Shown in pieces: positions 53,351 through 60,289 of a DNA stretch of 64,000 nucleotides; position 1 is the first letter of the stretch, and every line of letters begins with the position of its first letter. This stretch comes from Streptomyces sp. NBC_01262 (GTDB lineage Bacteria > Actinomycetota > Actinomycetes > Streptomycetales > Streptomycetaceae), in assembly GCF_036226365.1 (NCBI RefSeq), contig NZ_CP108462.1:9160501-9224500 (forward strand), read 5' to 3'. The notes below the pieces were generated by a model that was not told the origin of the DNA, ran no database searches, and saw nothing but the letters and a program-made list of their open reading frames with translations. A program made the position numbers and the translations under genes.

Positions 53351-54054
53351 CCGAGCCGACCGGACCGACCGTGCCGACGCGCGTCGTCATCGTCGACGAC
53401 CAGGCCCTGGTCCGTACCGGCTTCCGGATGATCCTCGCGGCCGACGGCATCGACGTCGTCGCCGAGGTCGCCGACGGCGCCCAGGCCATCGACGCCGTCC
53501 GCCGCACCCTGCCCGACGTCGTGCTCATGGACATCCGCATGCCCGGCATCGACGGCCTGGAGGCCACCCGCCGCATCCTGTCCGCCGCCGACGCCACCGC
53601 CCCGCGCGTCATCATCCTCACCACCTTCGACCTCGACCGCTACGTCTACGCCGCCCTCTCCGCCGGCGCCAGCGGCTTCCTCCTCAAGGACGTCACCCCC
53701 GAACACCTCGTCGCCGCCGTCCGCCTCGTCCGTTCCGGCGACGCCCTCCTCGCCCCCGCCATCACCCGCCGCCTCGTCGAACGCTTCGCCGCGCGGGACG
53801 ACCGGGCCGCGACCACCCTCCACCGGGACCTGTCCACTCTCACGCCCCGCGAGCTCGAAGTCCTCCAGCTCCTGGCCAAGGGCCTGAGCAACGCCGAACT
53901 CGCCGCCCGATTCGGGCTGAGCGAGGCCACGGTCAAGACCCACGTGGCCCGCATCCTGTCCAAGCTCGGCCTGCGCGACCGCGCCCAGGCCGTGGTCGTG
54001 GCCTACGAAACAGGGCTGGCCGTCCCGGGAGCCTCCGGCCCGCCGGGCCAGTAG
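53347..54054 (+). CDS. NarL/LuxR-type response regulator
   Basis: A 235-residue response regulator (GTG start). The receiver has VIVDDQALVRTGFRMILAADGIDVVAEVADG, phosphoacceptor Asp62 (VVLMDIRMPG), Thr of ILTTF and LLKD. The C-terminal LuxR helix-turn-helix is LTPRELEVLQLLAKGLSNAELAARFGLSEATVKTHVARILSKLGLRDRAQAVVVAYE. It probably controls the divergent ABC transporter with the preceding kinase. Its last 52 bases are opposite the end of the Mug-like glycosylase gene. Confidence 0.93.
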   Translation: MTEPTGPTVPTRVVIVDDQALVRTGFRMILAADGIDVVAEVADGAQAIDAVRRTLPDVVLMDIRMPGIDGLEATRRILSAADATAPRVIILTTFDLDRYVYAALSAGASGFLLKDVTPEHLVAAVRLVRSGDALLAPAITRRLVERFAARDDRAATTLHRDLSTLTPRELEVLQLLAKGLSNAELAARFGLSEATVKTHVARILSKLGLRDRAQAVVVAYETGLAVPGASGPPGQ

Positions 54055-54587
54055 GCGCCTGCGGCGACCCGCAGACGGGCGAACTCCTCGGCCATCGTGT
54101 CGACTGTCCAATGGGCGTTCAGCCCACTCGGGTTGGGCAACGCCCAGATCCGCGTCGCGCCGATCGTCCGCTCCTGCGGCCCGATGACGGCCTTCTTCTC
54201 GCCGTAGGCGACCCGGTAAGCCGTGATGCCGGCGACCGCCAGCCATCGCGGCTTGTATCGCCGTACCGCGGCCTCCAGGAGACGCCCACCCTCGCGCATC
54301 TCCTCCTCGCTGAGTTCGTCGGCGCGGGCGGTGGCGCGGGCGGCGACATTGGTGATCCCGAGCCCGTACGAGAGCAGCTCGCCCTGCTCGGCGGGCTTCA
54401 GCTGCCTCGGGGTGAAGCCAGAGGCGTGCAGGACGGGCCAGAAGCGGTTGCCGGGGCGGGCGAAGTGGTGCCCGGTGGCGGCGGACATGAGGCCGGGGTT
54501 GATGCCGCAGAAGAGCACGCGCAGGCCGCCCGCGATGACGTCCGGAATCGTGCGGTCGCGGGCGGCCTGCAGCTGCTCAGGTGTCAG
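54003..54587 (-). CDS. mug: Mug-type G/U mismatch-specific DNA glycosylase
   Basis: The 194-residue protein has RVLFCGINPGLMSAATGHHFARPGNRFWPVLHASGF and TNVAARATARADELSEEEMREGG of Mug/UDG-family enzymes, plus KPRWLAVAGITAYRVAYG and ALPNPSGLNAHW, the motif close to the C-terminal substrate loop. No ATG, GTG or TTG precedes the conserved LTPEQLQAARDRTIPDVI; the best start is a CTG at 54587, which overlaps the purB stop as CTGA. It excises uracil or ethenocytosine from mismatches. Coupled to purB. Confidence 0.82.
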   Translation of the reverse strand: MTPEQLQAARDRTIPDVIAGGLRVLFCGINPGLMSAATGHHFARPGNRFWPVLHASGFTPRQLKPAEQGELLSYGLGITNVAARATARADELSEEEMREGGRLLEAAVRRYKPRWLAVAGITAYRVAYGEKKAVIGPQERTIGATRIWALPNPSGLNAHWTVDTMAEEFARLRVAAGAYWPGGPEAPGTASPVS

Positions 54588-56014
54588 AGGATCGCGCCGG
54601 GGGTGTAGGGCGCGGCCTGCGGGTACCGCTTGGCGACCTCGTCGACGCGGCGGACGACCTCGGCGACCTGACCGGCGGCGGCGCCGGTGAAGGAGAGGCG
54701 GTCGGCCATGAGGGCGTCGAGCTGGGCGCGGTCGAGCGGCATGCGCTCGTCGGCGGCGAGGCGGTCGAGGAGTTCGTTGCGCTCGGCGCCCTTCTCGCGC
54801 ATGGCCAGCGCCGAGGCGACGGCGTGCTCCTTGATGACCTCGTGGGCGAGCTCGCGGCCGACCCCGGCCCGGACCGCGCCCATGAGGACCTTGGTGGTGG
54901 CGAGGAAGGGCAGGTAGCGGTCGAGCTCGCGCGCGATGACGGCCGGGAAGGCGCCGAACTCGTCGAGGACGGTCAGGAAGGTCTCCAGCAGGCCGTCGAA
55001 GGCGAAGAAGGCGTCCGGGAGAGCCACCCGGCGCACGACGGAGCAGGACACGTCGCCCTCGTTCCACTGGTCGCCCGCCAGCTCGCCGACCATGGAGGCG
55101 TAACCGCGCAGGATGACGGCGAGGCCGTTGACGCGCTCGCAGGAGCGGGTGTTCATCTTGTGCGGCATCGCGGAGGAACCGACCTGGCCGGGCTTGAAGC
55201 CCTCGGTGACCAGTTCGTGTCCGGCCATCAGGCGGATCGTCTTGGCCAGCGAGGAGGGCGCGGCCGCCAGCTGGACCAGCGCGGTGACGGCGTCGTAGTC
55301 CAGCGAGCGCGGGTAGACCTGGCCGACGGAGGTGAAGGCGCGGGAGAAGCCGAGGTGCTCGGCGATCCGGTGCTCCAGATCCGCGAGCTTGGCGGCGTCG
55401 CCGCCGAGCAGGTCCAGCATGTCCTGGGCGGTGCCCACCGGGCCCTTGATGCCGCGCAGCGGGTAGCGGCCGAGCAGGTCCTCGATGCGCTCGAAGGCCA
55501 CCAGCAGCTCGTCGGCGGTGGTCGCGAAGCGCTTGCCCAGGGTGGTGGTCTGGGCGGCCACATTGTGCGAGCGGCCGGCCATGACCAGCTCCGCGTACTC
55601 GGCCGAGAGCTTGCCGAGGCGGGTGAGTACGGCCACCGTGCGGTCGCGCACGTGCTCCAGCGAGAGCCGGATCTGGAGCTGCTCGACGTTCTCCGTGAGG
55701 TCGCGCGAGGTCATGCCCTTGTGGACCTGCTCGTGCCCCGCCAGCGCGTTGAACTCCTCGATGCGGGCCTTGACGTCGTGCCGGGTGACCTTCTCGCGCT
55801 CGGCGATCGAGGCCAGGTCGACCTGCTCGACCACCCGCTCGTAGTCGGCGATGGCCTGCTCCGGCACCTCGATGCCCAGGTCCTTCTGCGCCCTCAGGAC
55901 GGCGATCCAGAGGCGGCGCTCCAGCACCACCTTCTGCTCGGGGGACCAGAGGGTGGCCAGCTCCGCGGAGGCGTAGCGGCCGGCCAGGACATTGGGGATG
56001 CGGGGCTTCGTCAC
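54584..56014 (-). CDS. purB: adenylosuccinate lyase
   Basis: The 476-residue protein is full-length PurB. It starts PNVLAGRYASAELATLWSPEQKVVLERRLWIAVLRAQKDLG, contains MAGRSHNVAAQTTTLGKRFATTADELL with the catalytic His, and the fumarase/aspartase signature GSSAMPHKMN. It catalyses two steps of purine synthesis: SAICAR to AICAR and adenylosuccinate to AMP, releasing fumarate. It ends with a CTGA overlap with mug. The start of this housekeeping gene is clear. Confidence 0.96.
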   Translation of the reverse strand: MTKPRIPNVLAGRYASAELATLWSPEQKVVLERRLWIAVLRAQKDLGIEVPEQAIADYERVVEQVDLASIAEREKVTRHDVKARIEEFNALAGHEQVHKGMTSRDLTENVEQLQIRLSLEHVRDRTVAVLTRLGKLSAEYAELVMAGRSHNVAAQTTTLGKRFATTADELLVAFERIEDLLGRYPLRGIKGPVGTAQDMLDLLGGDAAKLADLEHRIAEHLGFSRAFTSVGQVYPRSLDYDAVTALVQLAAAPSSLAKTIRLMAGHELVTEGFKPGQVGSSAMPHKMNTRSCERVNGLAVILRGYASMVGELAGDQWNEGDVSCSVVRRVALPDAFFAFDGLLETFLTVLDEFGAFPAVIARELDRYLPFLATTKVLMGAVRAGVGRELAHEVIKEHAVASALAMREKGAERNELLDRLAADERMPLDRAQLDALMADRLSFTGAAAGQVAEVVRRVDEVAKRYPQAAPYTPGAIL

Positions 56015-56108
56015 GTGGCGAGAGTCTACTTGGCGTAGGCCCAGGTCAGCGCCGAGGTCCGGTCGAGGCCGGGTCTACGCGGGTAGCCCCGGGCCCCGGC
56101 CCTCAGGC

Positions 56109-56879
56109 TCAGCCCTCGTACGGCAGGAGCGCGCCGCGCTTGGGTGCGAGCCCGTCGCCGGAGGAGCGGCCGGTGAGGCGGCGGCCGATCCAGGGCACGA
56201 GGTGCTGGCGGGTGAAGCGCAGGTCGGCGGCGCGGCGGGCGAGCCAGGCGGGGGGTACGGGGGCGGGGAGCCGTTCGGTCCAGTCGGACTCGGGGGAGTG
56301 GCCGAGGGCCTGCCAGACGGCCTCGGCGACGCGGCGGTGGCCCTCGGCGTTGAGGTGCAGCCGGTCCTCGTCCCACATCTGGCGGTCGCCGAGGGTCTCG
56401 GCCCCGTAGAGGTCCACGACGATGGCGCCGTGGCGGGCGGCCAGTTCGTCGATGAAGTCGAAGAGCTGCTCCATGCGCGGCAGGAAGCGCGCCGAGACCG
56501 GACCGCGCCGGATCGGGCTGCGCATCAGCACCAGCTGCCGGCAGCTCGGCGCGAGCCGCTCGACGGACTGCTGGAGCAGCGCGCACACCTCGTCCACGTC
56601 GCACTTGGGGCGCAGCGTGTCGTTGAGGCCGCCGACCAGCGTCACCAGGTCGGTGCCCATCGCGGCGGCGGGCTCGACCTGCTCGTCGGCGATCTGGCGG
56701 ATGAGCTTCCCGCGCACCGCGAGGTTGGCGTACCGGAAATCCGGCGTGCGCGCGGCGAGGCGGGCGGCGAGCAGGTCCGCCCAGCCCCGGTAGGAGCCGT
56801 CGGGGAGTCCGTCGGACATCCCCTCGGTGAAGGAGTCGCCGAGCGCGACGAAACTGGTGTACGTGGCATTGGTCTGCAT
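56109..56879 (-). CDS. SGNH/GDSL hydrolase
   Basis: A 256-residue SGNH hydrolase with all four blocks: block I FVALGDSFTEG (Ser16), block II Gly in ANLAVRGKLIRQIADEQV, block III VGGLND, and block V DEDRLHLNAEGHRRVAEAVW with the catalytic Asp/His. It has no signal peptide, so it is likely cytoplasmic. It hydrolyses an ester, thioester or similar acyl group; the substrate is not evident. It is upstream of purB by 94 bases on the same strand. Confidence 0.93.
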   Translation of the reverse strand: MQTNATYTSFVALGDSFTEGMSDGLPDGSYRGWADLLAARLAARTPDFRYANLAVRGKLIRQIADEQVEPAAAMGTDLVTLVGGLNDTLRPKCDVDEVCALLQQSVERLAPSCRQLVLMRSPIRRGPVSARFLPRMEQLFDFIDELAARHGAIVVDLYGAETLGDRQMWDEDRLHLNAEGHRRVAEAVWQALGHSPESDWTERLPAPVPPAWLARRAADLRFTRQHLVPWIGRRLTGRSSGDGLAPKRGALLPYEG

Positions 56880-56927
56880 AGCGCCCGTGATACTACCGGG
56901 TGGTAGCTGCCGGGCGGACCCCAGGAC

Positions 56928-57938
56928 CTACCGGCCGCCGACCAGCTCCTTGAGCACGTCCTCCATCGTGACCAGCCCGATCCCGCGCCCCTGCTCGTCC
57001 ACGACCGCCGCCAGGTGCGCGCCGCTCGCGCGCATGGCCGCCAGTACGTCGTCCAGCGGCATCGCCGCCTTGACGCGGGTGATCCTGCGCAGCGCGGACG
57101 ACGGGAACGGGCGGTCCCTCGGCGCGCCGTCCAGGGCGTCCTTGATGTGCAGATAGCCCACCACCCGGCCGTCCGCGTCGCCCACCGGGAAGCGCGAGAA
57201 GCCGGATTCCGCCGCCAGCCGCTCCAGGCCCTCCGGGGTGATGCCCAGCGGCGCCCGCACCACGCTCTCCGGTGGCCGCACGACCTCGCCGACCGGCCGC
57301 CGGCCCAGTTCCAGGGCGTCCTGGAGACGGTGGGCGGCCCGCTCGTCCAGGAGCCCGGCCTGCCCGGCGTCGGTGACCATCCGGGACAGCTCGTCGTCGG
57401 AGAAGACGGAGGTGACCTCGTTCTTCGGCTCGACGCGCAGCATGCGCAGGAGCGAATTCGCGAAGGCGTTGATCGTGAAGATCACCGGGCGCAGCGCCCG
57501 CGCGGTCGCCACCAGCGGCGGTCCGAGCAGCAGCGCGGTGCGCTCCGGGTCGGCGAGCGCGATGTTCTTGGGCACCATCTCGCCGAACAGCATGTGCAGA
57601 TAGGTCGCCGCCGTCAGCGCGATGACGAAGGAGACCACGTGGATCACCCCGTCCGGCACGTTCACCGCGTGGAACACCGGCTCCAGCAGGTGCGCGATGG
57701 CCGGCTCGGCCACCACGCCCAGCACCAGCGTGCACAGAGTGATCCCTAGCTGGGCGGCGGCCAGCAGCGGCGACAGGTGCTGCAGCCCCCACAGCACGCT
57801 GCGCGCGCCGCGCTCGCCCGCCTGGGCGCGCGGCTCGATCTGGCTGCGGCGTACGGAGATCATGGCGAACTCGGCGCCGACGAAGAAGGCGTTCACCACG
57901 AGGGTCAGGGCGCCGATGAACAGCTGAAGGACGGTCAT
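56928..57938 (-). CDS. CNNM/CBS-domain (TlyC/HlyC-like) membrane protein
   Basis: A 336-residue CNNM/CorC-type protein: membrane part (MTVLQLFIGALTLVVNAFFVGAEFAMISVRRSQIEPRAQAGERGARSVLWGLQHLSPLLAAAQLGITLCTLVLGVVAEPAIAHLLEPVFHAV) and two CBS domains (VVRPPESVVRAPLGITPEGLERLAAESGFSRFPVGDADGRVVGYLHIKDAL; LAAMRASGAHLAAVVDEQGRGIGLVTMEDVLKELVGG). The family is involved in divalent cation (Mg/Co) transport or haemolysin-like activity. It is coupled by ATGA to the next gene. It lacks the C-terminal CorC/HlyC domain of its partner. Confidence 0.92.
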   Translation of the reverse strand: MTVLQLFIGALTLVVNAFFVGAEFAMISVRRSQIEPRAQAGERGARSVLWGLQHLSPLLAAAQLGITLCTLVLGVVAEPAIAHLLEPVFHAVNVPDGVIHVVSFVIALTAATYLHMLFGEMVPKNIALADPERTALLLGPPLVATARALRPVIFTINAFANSLLRMLRVEPKNEVTSVFSDDELSRMVTDAGQAGLLDERAAHRLQDALELGRRPVGEVVRPPESVVRAPLGITPEGLERLAAESGFSRFPVGDADGRVVGYLHIKDALDGAPRDRPFPSSALRRITRVKAAMPLDDVLAAMRASGAHLAAVVDEQGRGIGLVTMEDVLKELVGGR

Positions 57939-59275
57939 CGCGCCGCCTCCTGCGTACGCTGCCCGTCCTGCGCATGCGGCGAGAGCAGCCGTACGCGCGC
58001 CGCCCGGCGCCCCGAGTCGTCGGTGACCTCGATCAGCCAGCCGTCGGCCTCGGCGGTGTCGCCGACGGCCGGGATCCGGCCCAGCTCATGGGCGACCAGG
58101 CCGGCCAGTGTCTCGTAGGGACCGTCGGGCGCGTGCAGTCCGATCTCCTCCAACTGGTCGGTGCGGGTCGCCCCGTCCGCGTCGTAGACCCGCCGTCCCT
58201 CGGCGTCCCTGCGCAGCAGCGCCAGGTCGGGGGCTTCGTGCGGGTCGTGCTCGTCCCGCACCTCGCCGACGACCTCCTCGACGATGTCCTCCAGGGTGGC
58301 GACCCCGGCCGTACCGCCGTACTCGTCGATCACCACGGCCATGCTGACCTTCCCCGACAGCCGGTCCAGCAGCCGGTCCACGGTCAGCGACTCCGGCACC
58401 AGCAGCGGCTCCTGGAGCAGCGCCGTGACCGGTGTGTGCACGCGCCGCTCGAACGGCACCGCCAGCACGTCCTTGATGTGGACCACCCCGATCACGTCGT
58501 CGAGGTTGTCCCGGTAGACGGGGAACCGCGACAGGCCCGTCGTGCGGGTCGCCTCCGCCACGTCCTGCGCGGTGGCGTGGCCGTCCAGGGCCTTGACCTG
58601 CACCCGGGGGGTCATCACGTTCTCGGCCGTCAGCTCCGCCAGGCTCAGCGTCCGCACGAACAGCTCCGCCGTGTCCGCCTCCAGCGCGCCCGCCTTCGCG
58701 GAGTGCCGGGCGAGCGCGACCAGTTCCTCAGGGCTGCGCGCCGAGGCCAGCTCCTCGGCCGGCTCCAGGCCCAGCCGGCGCAGAATCCGGTTCGCGGTGT
58801 TGTTGAGGTGGGTGATCAGCGGACCGAACGCCGCCGTGAACGCGCTCTGCGGCGCGGCCACCGCCTTCGCCACCGGCAGCGGGCGGGAGATCGCCCAGTT
58901 CTTCGGCACCAGCTCGCCGACCACCATCAGCACGACCGTCGACAGCGCCGTGGCCAGCACCAGCGCCGTCGAGGACGCAGTCGACGGCGACAGGCCCAAG
59001 GACTCCAGCGGCCCGGCCAGCAGCTTGCCCACCGACCCCTCCGCCAGCATGCCGATCACCAGCCCCGTCACCGTGATGCCGAGCTGCGCCCCCGACAGCT
59101 GCACCGTCAGCGTCCGCACCGCCTTCAGCGCGGCCCCCGCACCCCGCTCGCCGGCCCGCGCCGCCCGCTCCAGATCGGCACGTTCGACCGTGGTCAGCGA
59201 GAACTCCGCCGCCACGAACACGGCACAGGCCAGCGTCAGCAGCAGAGCGACGGCCAGGAGCAGCACTTCGATCAT
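57935..59275 (-). CDS. CNNM/CBS-domain membrane protein with CorC_HlyC domain
   Basis: From the ATG at 59275 (GAGGTG before it) the product is 446 residues: a CNNM membrane domain (VLLLAVALLLTLACAVFVAAEFSLTTVERADLERAARAGERGAGAALKAVRTLTVQLSGAQLGITVTGLVIGMLAEG), two CBS domains (VMTPRVQVKALDGHATAQDVAEATRTTGLSRFPVYRDNLDDVIGVVHIKDVLA) and a terminal CorC_HlyC domain (DGPYETLAGLVAHELGRIPAVGDTAEADGWLIEVTDDSGRRAARVRL). It forms a coupled pair with the following shorter paralogue, so the two may be a heteromer. The ion is not known. Confidence 0.92.
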   Translation of the reverse strand: MIEVLLLAVALLLTLACAVFVAAEFSLTTVERADLERAARAGERGAGAALKAVRTLTVQLSGAQLGITVTGLVIGMLAEGSVGKLLAGPLESLGLSPSTASSTALVLATALSTVVLMVVGELVPKNWAISRPLPVAKAVAAPQSAFTAAFGPLITHLNNTANRILRRLGLEPAEELASARSPEELVALARHSAKAGALEADTAELFVRTLSLAELTAENVMTPRVQVKALDGHATAQDVAEATRTTGLSRFPVYRDNLDDVIGVVHIKDVLAVPFERRVHTPVTALLQEPLLVPESLTVDRLLDRLSGKVSMAVVIDEYGGTAGVATLEDIVEEVVGEVRDEHDPHEAPDLALLRRDAEGRRVYDADGATRTDQLEEIGLHAPDGPYETLAGLVAHELGRIPAVGDTAEADGWLIEVTDDSGRRAARVRLLSPHAQDGQRTQEAAR

Positions 59276-59445
59276 CGGGACACCTCGGTCCCATGATCGG
59301 CCAGACACTTGCGGTTCGCGCGACTGGGAGGCTCGCCCATGGCGGACGCTCACACCTTTCCTTGGGGGTGACGGGGTCGGACAATGGTAAAGGAAGGGTA
59401 AATCGCGAGGTGTGCCCGGTAGCGGCGCCGGTGGTGGCGGCCCCG

Positions 59446-59871
59446 TCAGGCGGTGAGCGGCTTCGTCCAGCGCCGCCAGTGCTGCTCGCGAGCGTAGCCT
59501 GCGGCAGCCCACGCCCCGTGGGCCTGTTCGTTGCGCTCCAGCACCATCGCGTCGCCGCGCCGCCCGCCCAGGCGGGTGAAGCGCTGCTCGGCAGCGTCCA
59601 GCAGGGCGGTGGCGATGCCCTGGCGGCGGTGGCCGGGGTGCACGGCGAGACGGTAGAGGTGGCAGCGCCAGCCGTCGAAGCCGGCGATGACGGTGCCCAC
59701 GAGCGTGCCGTCGCGCTCGGCGAGGAGGAGGGCGTCGGGGTCGCGGGCGATGAGTCGGGCGACGCCGTCGGGGTCGTCGCTGATGCTGGTGCCCTCGGCG
59801 GCGTGGGCCCAGAAGGCCAGTACGGCCTGGGCGTCGGCGGGGGCGGCGGCTCGGATGAGTAGATCGCTCAT
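59446..59871 (-). CDS. GNAT-family N-acetyltransferase
   Basis: The 141-residue GNAT starts at the ATG at 59871 (MSDLLIRAAAPADAQAVLAFW); four more codons exist upstream. CHLYRLAVHPGHRRQGIATALLDAAEQRFTRLGGRRGDAMVLERNEQAHGAWAAAGYARE has the HRRQGIATALL loop and the A-x-A-x-W-A-A-A-G-Y end. Substrate unknown. It lies 44 bases downstream of a decayed LLM gene on the same strand. Confidence 0.9.
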   Translation of the reverse strand: MSDLLIRAAAPADAQAVLAFWAHAAEGTSISDDPDGVARLIARDPDALLLAERDGTLVGTVIAGFDGWRCHLYRLAVHPGHRRQGIATALLDAAEQRFTRLGGRRGDAMVLERNEQAHGAWAAAGYAREQHWRRWTKPLTA

Positions 59872-59914
59872 ATGACCATCCAAGCAGCGGCCGTACCGCG
59901 CCGACCACCGGGTT

Positions 59915-60269
59915 TTACGCCCGCAACTCCTCGATGACCTGCGCGAAGGCCTCCATCGAGGGCTCCATGACGGTGACGTAGGAGAACCCGAAGCGCTCCC
60001 TGTTGGCCCGCACTTGCGCGGCGATCTGCGCGACGGTGCCGAACAGGAGCGTGGGCGTGTCGAGCAGCTGCTCCAGCTCGGCGACCAGGCGCTCCAGGTG
60101 GTCGCCGCGGATGCGCGGGGTGCCGTATTCGAGACCCGCCCGCTCGAACTCCTCGTGTACGTAGCCCGTGCCGAGCCCCAGAAGGCGGCGTTCAGGACGA
60201 AGGTACCCAGGGCCTGAGGGGAAGGGCGCCGGCCAGCCGAGCGCCGCCGACCCTGAACTCCCGTGCCAT
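59915..60269 (-). pseudogene. decayed LLM-class F420-dependent oxidoreductase
   Basis: An ATG at 60269 begins MAREFRVGG, as in TIGR03621-type LLM oxidoreductases. Only a few more residues fit before a frameshift. The middle fragment TLGTFVLNAAF and then LGLGTGYVHEEFERAGLEYGTP appear in different frames, and the end LLFGTVAQIAAQVRANRERFGFSYVTVMEPSMEAFAQVIEELRA matches the C-terminus and stops at 59915-59917. About two-thirds of the normal coding length is missing. It is non-functional as LLM enzyme. Confidence 0.75.
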
Positions 60270-60289
60270 GGTATCCCCCTGATGGTCCG

